From positions 1 to 57,585 of the forward strand of contig JACOMY010000013.1 in assembly GCA_014324045.1 (NCBI GenBank): DNA of 57,585 nt. The letters run 5' to 3'. This document shows, in pieces, positions 35,001-43,636 of this stretch. This DNA is from Rhodospirillales bacterium (GTDB lineage: Bacteria; Pseudomonadota; Alphaproteobacteria; Kiloniellales; JACOMY01). The translations under genes were made by a program, and so were the position numbers. How positions within the stretch are numbered: the first letter of the stretch is position 1; the number at the start of each line of letters is the position of its first letter. The notes under the pieces are model-generated. The model did no database searches. It saw nothing but the letters and a program-made list of their open reading frames with translations, and had not been told where the DNA came from.

Positions 35001-35887
35001 TGCGTGACTTTCTTCAGATGGTAGGATTTCGGGCGGGTCAGGTTGTAGTAACCGATGACCGACAGCGCGCCGCCGCGGCCAGTCTGCTTGCAGCCGGTCC
35101 AGCAGAGCCCGGGATCCAGATAGTCGGCGCGATTCAGAAAGACGGTGCCGGTTTCGATACGGTCCCCGAGCCGGACGGCCCGGTCTAAGTCTTGGGTCCA
35201 AAGGCTGGCAGTTAGGCCGAAGTCGCTGTCATTCATCAGGCGGATGGCCTCGTCGTCGTTCCGGACCGGCATGATCCCGACCACTGGGCCGAAACTTTCC
35301 TCGCGCATCACGCGCATGTCGTGGTTCACCCCGGTCAGAACCTGCGGGGAGAGATAGGTGCCGCCGTCATCCAAGGACATGGTGTCGATATGTGCGGTTG
35401 CCCCGGCGGCCACGGCCTCTGCCACCTGCGCACGGACCTCGGCGGAGAAACGGACATGGGCCATGGGACCGAGCGTTGTCTCCGGGTTCAGCGGGTTGCC
35501 AAGGCAATAGCCCATCACTGTCGCCACGGCCTGCTCGACGAACGCGTCGAACCGGTTCTCGTGCACGTAGATCCGCTCGATCCCGCAGCAGCACTGCCCG
35601 GAATTGAACATTGCCCCGTCGAGGCGCAGGGTGGGCGGATCGGGCTTCACGACATAGCCGCCATAGCCGCGCTCCCAGGACGTGGATGCATAGCCGTCCA
35701 GCGTGGCCATCTCCAAGTCTGTGGCTAACAGATAGTTGCAGCAATGGGTCTCGTCGTCGGCGATCTCAAGAAACGCTTCGGCGTGAAACCGCTTGTCTAT
35801 CGGGCGGTGCTGCATATCGACACTGCAGGTCGGGACCGTGTCGATAGGGCCTCCCGAGCTGGCGGATTTCAGGTCGTCGAATGTTAT
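34997..35887 (-). pseudogene. chimeric pseudogene: glutamine-synthetase N-terminus joined to aldehyde-dehydrogenase C-terminus
   Basis: One open frame, two parents. The first about 88 codons (ITFDDLK ... KRFHAEAFLEI, ETHCCNYLLATDLEMATLDG, WERGYGGYVVKPDPPTLR) match the N-terminal domain of the GlnA-like/gamma-glutamylamide synthetase family. At about 35620-35632 the frame passes into DGAMFNSGQCCCGIERIYVHE and continues to the end of an aldehyde dehydrogenase, with the catalytic Cys but without the NAD-binding first half. The expected start MTFDDL reads ATA (35885-35887) behind an intact GAGG. An internal ATG at 35813-35815 would give 272 residues. Neither enzyme can be active. It precedes Fe-ADH by an ATGA overlap. 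Confidence 0.8.
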
Positions 35888-35909
35888 GCGCGCATCCTCG
35901 GACCGGAAT

Positions 35910-35935
35910 GTAGGCCGGACTTAAGCCCGGCCTAC
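35910..35935. repeat. 26-base near-perfect palindrome
   Basis: GTAGGCCGG-ACTTAAGC-CCGGCCTAC. Both 9-base arms match perfectly and most of the centre is also symmetrical. It lies in the gap between the TRAP binding-protein gene and the chimeric pseudogene. It may be an intercistronic mRNA stabiliser or terminator-like hairpin, or a REP-like dispersed element. No T-run follows on either strand. Confidence 0.6.
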
Positions 35936-35943
35936 CTGTTGCA

Positions 35944-36978
35944 TCAGCCGTAGCGATAGGGACGTCCGGCCTTCTGCATATCGGCGTTGTACCGACGGAA
36001 GATCTCGACCACCTTCGCCTTGACGGGGCTTTCGGCGGCGATCTCGTCCCAGAACTTGACGGCGGCATCTTCGACCTGCGCCCATTCCTCGTCCGGGATC
36101 GAGGTCAGCTTCATCTTGGTGCCGTTCACGCGCAGGCTGGCCTCGCCGCCCCAGTACCACCACTGGCGGTAGTAATGCGACTGCTCGCAGCAGACCTCGA
36201 ATAGGGTCTTCAGATCGTCCGGCAGCTCGTTCCAGCGATCCATGTTGGCGAAGAACGACCCGATCCAGGCGCCCGAGATGTTGTTGGTCAGAAAATAGTC
36301 GGTCACGTCCGCCCAACCGACCGTGTAGTCCTCGGTGATGCCGGACCATGCGATGCCGTCCAGCTCTCCGGTCTGCACCGCGACCTCGATATCCTCCCAG
36401 GGCAGGGTCACGGGGATCACGCCGAACTGTGCCAGGAAACGGCCTGCCGTCGGGAAGGTGAAGACACGCTTGCCCTTCAGGTCGGCAAGGCTGTGGATCG
36501 GGTCCTTGGTCGCGAAGTGGCACGGGTCCCAGGATCCGGCCGAGATGTGCTTGACGCCGACGGCCGAGTATTCCGCATCCCAGATCTCGTTCAGGCCGTA
36601 CTGGTTGAACAGGACCGGCACGTCCAGCGAGTAGCGCGAGGCGAACGGGAAGTAGCCGCCGAACACGGTAACTTCGGTGGGCGAGGCCATACTGTCGTCG
36701 TCGGACTGTACCGCGTCGATCGTGCCCTTCTGCATGGCGCGGAAGAGTTCGCCCGTCGGCACCAGCTGATCGGCATAGAACAGCTCGATCTGCATCCGTT
36801 CGCCCGCGATCTCGTTGAACTTCTTGATCGCCGGGTCGATGACGTGGGCGGCCAGCGCCGGGCCGGCATAGGTCTGCATGCGCCACTTGATCTGCGTGTT
36901 GGCGTGCACCGCAGGCGCCGCCAAGGCACCCACACCGGCGGCGCCGGCAGCGGTCAGAAACTTACGTCTGTTGGTCAT
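35944..36978 (-). CDS. TRAP transporter substrate-binding protein (DctP family)
   Basis: 344 residues. The N-terminus MTNRRKFLTAAGAAGVGALA with RRKF is a twin-arginine-type signal, ending near AVHA at residue 26. The DctP fold is recognisable from QTYAGPALAAHV, the GELFRAMQKGTIDAVQ strand, DLKGKRVFTFPTAGRFLAQFG and the late GSFFANMDRWNELPDDLKTLFE block. ATG at 36976-36978 has a textbook GGAGGG seven bases upstream, although the frame is open to 37059. The ligand of this subgroup is likely a small carboxylate or 2-oxoacid. It works with the Q and M subunits encoded upstream. Confidence 0.92.
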   Translation of the reverse strand: MTNRRKFLTAAGAAGVGALAAPAVHANTQIKWRMQTYAGPALAAHVIDPAIKKFNEIAGERMQIELFYADQLVPTGELFRAMQKGTIDAVQSDDDSMASPTEVTVFGGYFPFASRYSLDVPVLFNQYGLNEIWDAEYSAVGVKHISAGSWDPCHFATKDPIHSLADLKGKRVFTFPTAGRFLAQFGVIPVTLPWEDIEVAVQTGELDGIAWSGITEDYTVGWADVTDYFLTNNISGAWIGSFFANMDRWNELPDDLKTLFEVCCEQSHYYRQWWYWGGEASLRVNGTKMKLTSIPDEEWAQVEDAAVKFWDEIAAESPVKAKVVEIFRRYNADMQKAGRPYRYG

Positions 36979-37028
36979 GTTTTCCCTCCTTGTTGAAGTC
37001 TGCATTGTCCACTTTTTCCCAAACTTTC

Positions 37029-38363
37029 TTATTTTCCATACACATAGTTCGGCAGCCACAGGGCGATCTGGGGGAACGCCATGACGGTGGCCAGTGCCAA
37101 GACCATCACGCCGACAAAGGGGATGATCGAACGATAGATGTCAACCAGGCCGATCTCGGGCGGGGCCATGGCCCGCATCAGGAAAAGATTATAGCCGAAA
37201 GGCGGAGTCATGTAGGCAATCTGGGTCGTGATCGTGTAGAGCACGCCGTACCAGATCAGCTGTCCGCTTTCGAGGCCCAGATCCAATACCGCGACCAGCG
37301 GCACGTACAGGGGCGCCACGATCACCAGCATCGCCGTGTCGTCCAGGAAGGTGCCCATCAGGATGAAGCTGATCTGCATCAGGATCAGGATCGCCCAAGG
37401 GCCGAGGCCCAGCTGTTCCGTGAAGAGGCTATCGATGGCCTTGACCGCGCCCAGCCCGTCGAACACTGCGCCAAACCCGAGGGCGGCCAAGATGATCCAC
37501 ATGAACATGCAGGAAATGCCGAGGGTTTGCCGAGTGCAGATCTTGAGCACCTGCCATGTCATGCGCTGTTTGACGATGGCGGCGGCGGCGGCGGCAAGCG
37601 CGCCGATGGCCGAGCTTTCCACCAGCGAGGTCCAGCCGTTCACGAAGGGCGCCATCATGGCAGCGAAAATCGCAAACGGCAGCGCACCGGCGCGCAGCAG
37701 CCGCATCTTCTCGGCCCGCGGGACATCGCCCGCATTCTTCAGCGCGGGACCGAGTTCGGGCTGCAAGCGGCAGCGGAGCCAGATGTAGAAGACGAACATG
37801 CCGGCCATCGTCAGGCCCGGGATCACGCCCGCGAGCCACAGCTGCCCGACCGGCTGGCGCGCGATCATGGCATAGAGCACCAGCACCACCGAGGGCGGCA
37901 CCAGAATGCCGAGCGACGATCCCGCCTGGATCACCCCCGTCACCATGCGCTTGTCATAGCCGCGCTTCAGCAACTCAGGCAGCGCAATGGTCGCCCCGAT
38001 GGCCATCCCTGCGACCGAGAGCCCATTCATCGCCGAGATCAGCACCATCAGCCCGATGGTCCCGATCGCCAGCCCGCCGCGCACCGGCCCGAACCAGACG
38101 TGGAACATGCGGTAGAGGTCGTCGGCCAGCTTGGACTCGGACAATACATAGCCCATGAAGATGAACATCGGCAGCGTCAGCAGCGGATACCACTTCATCA
38201 GCTTCATTGCGGCCGCGAAGGGGATGTCCTGCCCGCCCGCGCCCCACAGCGCCAGGGCCGCGATCGCAGCGATCGCGCCGATCGCGCCGAACACCCGCTG
38301 ACCCGTCAGCAGCATCAGCATCATGGATGCGAACATGAAGAGGGCGATGTGTTCCTGACTCAT
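37029..38363 (-). CDS. TRAP transporter large permease (DctM family)
   Basis: 444 residues with 12 or more membrane segments, the Na+-coupled translocator of a TRAP system. The family features LLTLPMFIFMGYVLSES, GSSLGILVPPSVVLVLYAMI, GTFLDDTAMLVIVAPL and MTPPFGYNLFLM are visible. The ATG at 38361-38363 overlaps the stop of the small-permease gene (ATGA). The frame open to 39041 lies within dctQ and is spurious. Confidence 0.94.
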   Translation of the reverse strand: MSQEHIALFMFASMMLMLLTGQRVFGAIGAIAAIAALALWGAGGQDIPFAAAMKLMKWYPLLTLPMFIFMGYVLSESKLADDLYRMFHVWFGPVRGGLAIGTIGLMVLISAMNGLSVAGMAIGATIALPELLKRGYDKRMVTGVIQAGSSLGILVPPSVVLVLYAMIARQPVGQLWLAGVIPGLTMAGMFVFYIWLRCRLQPELGPALKNAGDVPRAEKMRLLRAGALPFAIFAAMMAPFVNGWTSLVESSAIGALAAAAAAIVKQRMTWQVLKICTRQTLGISCMFMWIILAALGFGAVFDGLGAVKAIDSLFTEQLGLGPWAILILMQISFILMGTFLDDTAMLVIVAPLYVPLVAVLDLGLESGQLIWYGVLYTITTQIAYMTPPFGYNLFLMRAMAPPEIGLVDIYRSIIPFVGVMVLALATVMAFPQIALWLPNYVYGK

Positions 38364-38941
38364 ACCCGCGTCCCGATCTCGGCGCCGCGGAGCGTCGCGA
38401 TATCCCTGAACAGTTCGGCGAGGGCCTGCAGCAGCATCAGAAAGAAGCCCACGCACATGATCGCCTTCACCGGCCAGATGAAGGGCCGCCATGCCGTCGA
38501 GGAACGCTCGAGCCGCCCGATCTCTTCCGTCCCGGTCAGCAATCCGGCGAAGAACGCCAAAGGCGCATCCCCCCAGTAGCCCAGCGAATAGGCCGTTGAG
38601 CCCAGCCCGCCATAAAGCAGCACTCCGAGGAAGAAGATCAGGAATAGCACGGTGCAGGCGTCGATGCTGGCTTTCCGCCGGACCGACCAGCCGCCGTAGA
38701 ACAGGTCCATCCGAACGTTCGAGCCCATCTGGATCGAGTATGGCCCGCCCAGGATGTAGTAGATCACCATGGCAAACTGCGCCATCTCCAACGTCCAGAG
38801 CGAGGGATTGAGGAACGTCTTGGAGATCGAGGACCAAAGCAAGATCCCCATCATCGCGAACAGGCCCCACATCATGACCCGGCCGATCCGGTAGTTCACG
38901 GCGTCGACGACCCGGACATATACCCGCATCAGATCGATCAT
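38360..38941 (-). CDS. TRAP transporter small permease (DctQ family)
   Basis: 193 residues, four membrane segments, with the DctQ signature EMAQFAMVIYYILGGPYSIQ and NVRMDLFY. ATG at 38939-38941 is preferred over an upstream GTG (38974) because it overlaps the stop of the preceding (now broken) hydrolase gene as ATGA, and because family proteins start near here. It forms the QM membrane complex with the downstream large permease. Confidence 0.88.
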   Translation of the reverse strand: MIDLMRVYVRVVDAVNYRIGRVMMWGLFAMMGILLWSSISKTFLNPSLWTLEMAQFAMVIYYILGGPYSIQMGSNVRMDLFYGGWSVRRKASIDACTVLFLIFFLGVLLYGGLGSTAYSLGYWGDAPLAFFAGLLTGTEEIGRLERSSTAWRPFIWPVKAIMCVGFFLMLLQALAELFRDIATLRGAEIGTRV

Positions 38942-39578
38942 AACGCCATCGCTGCCAGCGTGTCGGCGATCCACGGGGCCAACGGCACGGCCATGGCCTG
39001 CTGGCGCTGGGCCATGTCGATGGGATTGTTGCGGATCTCAATCGTCACGCTCAGCACCCCGGTCGCAGCACCGTGTTTGTCCGGGGTGTGGGCGATTCCA
39101 TGCGCGGCACTATCACTATAAGGCTCGTTCAGACGGATGTTATAGTTAAGATTGGTGGGGTCCGGTTCGCGAACCGCTCGTCGGCGCAGGCGTGGAACGG
39201 ACGATAGACCCGCGCGACCCTGCTCTCCCGCTCTCTGTCGCTGCAATTCCGATGGCCCGGGATCTCCGTATCCTCGCTCTTCACCGGAATAGCGCTTGGG
39301 GCCTTAGGGGGGCGATTACAGGCGTAGATCAGCCGCGAGACGCGCCCCCGAACCGGCGGCGCGCTGAACCGATCGGACAATCCACAAGCCACACCCGAGG
39401 CGCCAAGGTCCCAAGCGATATGGCTTCCCAACGCAGGCTCCGGCAATCCGGGGCTGCGGAACATTGCGGGAATGCGGTTCGACGCCTGCCCGCAGACCGC
39501 GAGGATCCTACCCGGGGGCCCGCCCAGCCGCAGGTTGGCCGCCTCCCCGAAATCGCAATCTACAATCGCCTCGCTCAT
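38938..39578 (-). pseudogene. N-formylglutamate amidohydrolase family pseudogene
   Basis: The N-terminal part from ATG 39576-39578 reads AVCGQASNRIPAMF, LGSHIAWDLGASGVACGLSD, SRLIYACNRPP and RVARVYRPFHA, which match the N-formylglutamate amidohydrolase (HutG-like) family (CDHASN.IP, HIAWD.GA, YSRL..D.NR, YHP.H). At about 39190 the frame fails and a stretch equivalent to roughly 50 residues or more is missing. Another frame then reads NEPYS ... HTPDKHGAATGVLSVTIEIRNN and ends at 38938. A deletion plus frameshift therefore inactivate it. It was the first gene of the TRAP operon, and its stop still overlaps the dctQ-type start. Confidence 0.75.
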
Positions 39579-39620
39579 ATATAAAAATGAGCTCATCCCG
39601 GCCGACAATGTCAACACTGT

Positions 39621-39654
39621 TTTGTGATGAAATTTACAAATCGAGATTATTTGT
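39621..39654. promoter_or_regulatory. candidate RpiR-regulator operator (overlapping TTTGT/ACAAA dyads)
   Basis: Three half-sites in an AT-rich intergenic region: TTTGT (39621-39625), ACAAA (39636-39640) and TTTGT (39650-39654). They make two overlapping dyads, TTTGT-N10-ACAAA and ACAAAT-N7-ATTTGT. They lie between the divergent RpiR-type regulator gene and the TRAP operon, where a self- and target-regulating operator would be expected. Confidence 0.4.
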
Positions 39655-39714
39655 GCAATAATATACATATTCGAGCCAATCCAGCCGGAGAAGACCCCAA
39701 TCCGGAGGAAGATC

Positions 39715-40569
39715 ATGACCGTCGCAGAACGATTTAGAAACAAACGCGGGCAGATGACCAGATCCGAGCTGCAGCTCGGCAATGCGATCCTGGACGACTA
39801 TCCTATGTCCGGGCTCTGCAGCATCACCGAACTGGCGGCGAAGGCCGATGTGTCGACACCCACGGTGGGCCGGATGCTGCAGAAGCTGGGGTTCTCCGGC
39901 TATGCCGAGTTCCAGGCGGCGCTGCGCGAAGAGCTTAGCGAAATGATCTCGAACCCGATAACCAAGCGCGCGCATTGGAAAAGCACACTGCCCGAGGAGC
40001 ATATCCTAAGTCAGTACTCCCGCCAGGCGCTGGCCAACCAGCAAGCGATGCTGGACGATCTGGACGCCGATGCGTTCGATGGTTTCTGCCGGTTGCTTGC
40101 CGATCCGCGCCGCAGGATTTATGTCGCCGGGGGACGCATCACCGGCACGATCGCGCAGTTTCTCTACCTGCACCTTCAGATGATCCGGGCGGATGTGAAC
40201 CTGATCCCAGCCACGGTAGCATGGCCCCATGACCTGTTGGATGTCCGAGAGGGGGATGTGCTGATCGCCTTCGATGTACGCCGCTATGAAAACACGACGC
40301 TGACGATGGCGCAGATGTGCCATGAGGAGAAGGCGGAAGTGGTGCTATTCACCGACCAGTGGATCTCGCCGATCCAGCGCCACGCTCGGCACATTTTCGC
40401 GGCTCGCATCTCGGTGCCGTCGGCCTGGGATTCCATGGGATCGCTGCTACTGTTATCCGAGTGTACCATCGCCGCGGTTCAGCAAATGCTGTGGGATAGC
40501 GTACAGGCGCGGACGGACATGCTAGAGGCGGCGTTCGACAGGACCAAGCTGTTCCGCAAATTCGTGTGA
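39715..40569 (+). CDS. MurR/RpiR-family transcriptional regulator
   Basis: 284 residues. The N-terminal HTH_6 domain (residues 1-77, SITELAAKADVSTPTVGRMLQKLGFSGYAEFQ) and a C-terminal SIS phosphosugar-binding-type domain (about 120-260, including RRIYVAGGRITGTIAQFLYLH and DVLIAFDVRRYENTTL) are of standard arrangement. ATG 39715 follows GGAGGAAGATC. It is divergent from the TRAP/catabolic operon and probably regulates it in response to a metabolite binding the SIS fold. Confidence 0.9.
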   Translation: MTVAERFRNKRGQMTRSELQLGNAILDDYPMSGLCSITELAAKADVSTPTVGRMLQKLGFSGYAEFQAALREELSEMISNPITKRAHWKSTLPEEHILSQYSRQALANQQAMLDDLDADAFDGFCRLLADPRRRIYVAGGRITGTIAQFLYLHLQMIRADVNLIPATVAWPHDLLDVREGDVLIAFDVRRYENTTLTMAQMCHEEKAEVVLFTDQWISPIQRHARHIFAARISVPSAWDSMGSLLLLSECTIAAVQQMLWDSVQARTDMLEAAFDRTKLFRKFV

Positions 40570-41087
40570 TCGGAGATGGATGTTGGCAAATATCCTTCCG
40601 GATGCCCTATTCCCGGTTTCGGACGGTCACGCCCCATGCGACGAACTAAAATACGATCAACTAACCTGCATGTATGGCGCAAATTATGCACCTGCTGAAC
40701 AGCAAGTTCCGGGGCAATCTGTTTTCGAATCTGGCGAGGCGGGCATGGTCGTTGCAGTCCGCCGTTCCAGCTGTTCCGAATGCAAAATGTAATCTCCAAA
40801 GGCACATCGAAACGAACGCGGTTCCTCTCCGACAGGCGCGATGCCGGCGTCCCAAGTTCTGCCGAAGCAGAAGATTCGGCCCGGTCATCGGTGCGCCGGA
40901 GGCTATGCGGCGGCCGGCGTCTGCCAGCCCTCCGGTGCCGATATCCAGGCTTTCGAAATCCCGCGCGATGTCCTTCGTCAAGGCCTGCCCGCACGCTTGT
41001 GTCGGTCTCCGGAGCACGGCAGCGCAGAAGCGGCGGCTTCGATCGAAAGAGCTTTTTTGGACTGCTCAGCAGCGGTACTGCCAGAAG
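40570..41087. other. 518-base stretch without a recognised gene
   Basis: Downstream of the RpiR-type gene and facing the 3' end of the rhodanese gene. Open frames exist on both strands, for example 40661-41017 minus, but none has a recognisable domain or convincing ribosome site. It may be degraded accessory DNA. Confidence 0.35.
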
Positions 41088-41516
41088 TTAACCTTGGCGC
41101 CAGGGCAGGCCGCGGGCTTTCCAGCCGGCTATGGTCCCGCGATGGCCCTCTGCGTCGTGTCTGCCTTCGAAGCCTTCAACCACGTTGTAGCATTGGCGAT
41201 AACCGACGGCCGTTAAGGCGGCCGCAGCATGCATGCTGCGCTGACCGGATCGGCAAAGGAAGAAGAGAGGCCCGTCCTTGTCGGATAGCTCCGCCGACAG
41301 TTGTTCGACGAACTCGGGGTTCATGCGCATACCGGGAAAGTGCTGCCAGGCAAGAAGCAGGGGCTGCTTGGCCAAGCCCGAGAGGTCGGGAAGGCCGACG
41401 AAGGTCCATTCGGCTTCGCTGCGCACATCGATCAACCGGGCCTTGGGATCGCGCTTCAGACGCGCCCAAGTCTCGGTGGGATCGAGGTCTCCGGCATAGC
41501 TCCCAGTATGGCTCAT
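41088..41516 (-). CDS. rhodanese-like sulfurtransferase domain protein
   Basis: 142 residues, single rhodanese domain. The CDC25-like active-site loop FFLCRSGQRSMHAA places the catalytic Cys at 88. The family lead-in ARLIDVRSEAEWTFVGLPDL is clear. It would transfer sulfane sulfur or act in arsenate- or thiol-related chemistry, with no sulfur-metabolism genes around it. ATG 41514-41516 has GGAAGGA ten bases upstream. A longer frame to 41591 is unsupported. Confidence 0.9.
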   Translation of the reverse strand: MSHTGSYAGDLDPTETWARLKRDPKARLIDVRSEAEWTFVGLPDLSGLAKQPLLLAWQHFPGMRMNPEFVEQLSAELSDKDGPLFFLCRSGQRSMHAAAALTAVGYRQCYNVVEGFEGRHDAEGHRGTIAGWKARGLPWRQG

Positions 41517-41934
41517 CGTGCAATCATCCTTCCCGCAGGCGGGGAGCCTTGGCGAGAAGAGCCCATCGTTTGCGTCACTGTCAAGCTTCAAGCTTGGGCG
41601 GAGTGTAAAGAGAAGACCCGTACCGGGCGCCCGTTCTCCAGTCTGTCGCCGAAGTTGGGGCCTGTGCTAAAGCCAGGGACGATAAAAATCGCCCGATTGA
41701 ATCGCAGGGATAGCGTCGTCGGTCTCTACCGAGCGGTCCGGTTGAGGCCTCGGACTGGCTAGGCGGCGGTTTGTCTGCGAAGGCGCGCAAGACACCGCCG
41801 TATCATGGATCCAGAACAGCTTGCGGTCAAACCGGAAAAGACTGCGGTGCTATGACAACCGCCGGCTTCGCACAAGGGAGGCGCCACAGCCCTGCCGGGG
41901 CGTCTCACGATCTCAGGGGTGACAGCCTCTGGAT
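41517..41934. other. 418-base intergenic stretch between rhodanese and ilvE
   Basis: Both flanking genes are on the minus strand. No protein family, tRNA or convincing terminator is seen. Presumably it holds the ilvE 3' end region and the rhodanese promoter. Confidence 0.35.
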
Positions 41935-42855
41935 CTAAGCGGCCTTTAGGCCCGGCAGCTGGGTCTGGACCCACTGATCGGACGGCTTGCGGACCTCCGC
42001 TTGATAGGCGTCGATTAGGCGGTGGCTCAGGCGGCCAGGATTATAATGACGGCCGGCGATTTCGCCGACCGGCGTCACCTCGGCCGCAGTGCCGGTGAGG
42101 AAGACTTCGCTTGCCTTGTCCAAGTCTTCCAAGGTGACATCGCGCTCGATAACCTCGATGCCTTCGTGCTGGGCTAAGGCAATCACAGTGCGCCGGGTGA
42201 TGCCGTTCAGGAAGCAGCTGGGTATGGGGGTGTGCAGTTTGCCGTCCTGAACCAGGAACACATTCGCGCCGGTCGCCTCGGCTACCAAGCCGCGGTGGTC
42301 CAGCATCAAGGCATCCTGATAGCCTTGTCGCTCGGCATCGTGCTTAGACAGCGTGCAGATCATGTAAAGGCCTGCTGCCTTGGACTGGGTTGGTGCGCAG
42401 TCCGGTGCCGGACGGCGCCAAGGTGCCAAGGTTAGACGGATGCCGGCTTTCTTAAGCTCCGGCGAGAAATAGGCGGGCCATTCCCAAGCGGCGATAGCGA
42501 CATTTATCTTCGTCGTCTGCGCCGAGACCTCCATCATTTCGCTGCCACGCCAAGCGACCGGACGCAGATAGGCATCGCTCAGCTTGTTCGCGGCGATAAC
42601 GGCGTCGGCGGCCGCGTCGAGTTCGGCGATGCTGTGCGGCAGCTTGAAGTCAAGGATCTCGGCCGAATGCGCCAGACGACGATGATGCTCATGGCCCTTA
42701 AAGATGATGCCGCCGTACGCGCGTTCCCCTTCGAACACGCTAGAGGCATAATGCAGGGCGTGGGAGAGGACATGCAGACGGGCATCGGTCCAAGGTACGA
42801 GCGCCCCGTTCATCCAGATCACCCCGGGGTGGTTATCAAAAGTTTGGGCTGCCAT
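41935..42855 (-). CDS. ilvE: branched-chain amino-acid aminotransferase
   Basis: 306 residues, fold-type IV PLP enzyme that interconverts Val, Leu and Ile with their 2-oxoacids. The PLP-binding Lys159 is in PTQSKAAGLYM. The family signature EVFLTGTAAEVTPVGEIAGR near residue 255 and FEGERAYGG near residue 41 are present. ATG 42853-42855 has GGAAAGGAA before it. It diverges from the MarR-type gene, and the ilvE-MarR-OmpR arrangement is common in alphaproteobacteria. Confidence 0.93.
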   Translation of the reverse strand: MAAQTFDNHPGVIWMNGALVPWTDARLHVLSHALHYASSVFEGERAYGGIIFKGHEHHRRLAHSAEILDFKLPHSIAELDAAADAVIAANKLSDAYLRPVAWRGSEMMEVSAQTTKINVAIAAWEWPAYFSPELKKAGIRLTLAPWRRPAPDCAPTQSKAAGLYMICTLSKHDAERQGYQDALMLDHRGLVAEATGANVFLVQDGKLHTPIPSCFLNGITRRTVIALAQHEGIEVIERDVTLEDLDKASEVFLTGTAAEVTPVGEIAGRHYNPGRLSHRLIDAYQAEVRKPSDQWVQTQLPGLKAA

Positions 42856-43002
42856 TTCGGTTCCTTTCCAAGCGTATTTGCGCATTTCCGATCTTCAGGT
42901 GACGAGCAAACCTATCTTATTGTGAGCGACCACGCACCTGCGCTAAGTAGGATTATACCTTGATATAAGGCACTTCCTCCACGTTACGAAATTGCCTTGC
43001 GT

Positions 43003-43016
43003 TTACCTAGAGGTAA
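43003..43016. promoter_or_regulatory. candidate MarR operator palindrome
   Basis: TTACCT-AG-AGGTAA, with perfect 6-base arms, lies 62 bases before the MarR-type start and inside the ilvE-marR divergent spacer. The length and symmetry fit a MarR-family dimer site and autoregulation is plausible, but no second copy is obvious. Confidence 0.45.
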
Positions 43017-43078
43017 TGGTAACGATAGGATGCAGGTTAAGTCAACATGGCTGACATTTCGCATAGCTGCTCTGCGAC

Positions 43079-43633
43079 ATGGTCGCTCTGAAAACGAGCG
43101 CTAATCCGCTGTTCCTGCGTGAGGAGGAACTGCGCCGCGGTATAGAGTTGATGTTCTATGCCTATCGCGAGTTCACCTCGGAGCCGGATCGAATCTTGGC
43201 GAAGATCGATCTGGGCCGTGCGCATCACCGCGCGATCTATTTCATCGGCCGCTATCCCGGCATTACGGTGAGCGAACTGCTGGCGATCCTGAAGATAACC
43301 AAGCAGAGCCTCTCTCGTGTCTTGGGACAGCTGCTGGAACGCGGCTACGTCGAGCAGGCCAAGGGCGAGCGCGATCAACGCCAACGCCTCCTCACTCTGA
43401 CGGAAGCGGGGCATGCGCTGGAGCAACAGTTGACCAATACCCAGCGCTGCCGCTTTGCCGCCGTCTACAAGGCCGCCGGGGCTGAGGCGGTGGCAGGGTT
43501 TCGTGCGGTGCTGGCGGGCATCATCGATCCGACCGACCTGGAAAGGGTGGAGCGCTTGCTTTCCATTCCACAGGAGGAGAAGCCGGAAGCTACCAAGCGC
43601 CTGCCCGTGAAATGCATGAAGAAAGAGGCCTGA
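43079..43633 (+). CDS. MarR-family regulator (PetP-like)
   Basis: 184 residues. The winged helix is clear: GRYPGITVSELLAILKITKQSLSRVLGQLLERGYVEQ followed by the wing GERDQRQRLLTLTEAG. Long N- and C-terminal helices provide the dimer interface. Four bases separate it from the OmpR-type response-regulator gene. The MarR plus OmpR pair resembles petP/petR of Rhodobacter, where it is needed for cytochrome bc1 expression. That parallel rests on arrangement, not alignment. ATG 43079. Confidence 0.87.
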   Translation: MVALKTSANPLFLREEELRRGIELMFYAYREFTSEPDRILAKIDLGRAHHRAIYFIGRYPGITVSELLAILKITKQSLSRVLGQLLERGYVEQAKGERDQRQRLLTLTEAGHALEQQLTNTQRCRFAAVYKAAGAEAVAGFRAVLAGIIDPTDLERVERLLSIPQEEKPEATKRLPVKCMKKEA

Positions 43634-43636
43634 GGC

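Noticed and set aside
36990..38579. 529-residue plus-strand ORF antisense to the TRAP large permease
   Set aside because: His/Asp/Gln/Arg-rich, typical of the complement of hydrophobic codons; shadow.
40661..41017. 118-residue minus-strand ORF as a gene
   Set aside because: The first 50 residues look somewhat protein-like, but the rest turns into low-complexity sequence, there is no ribosome site and I recognise no family.
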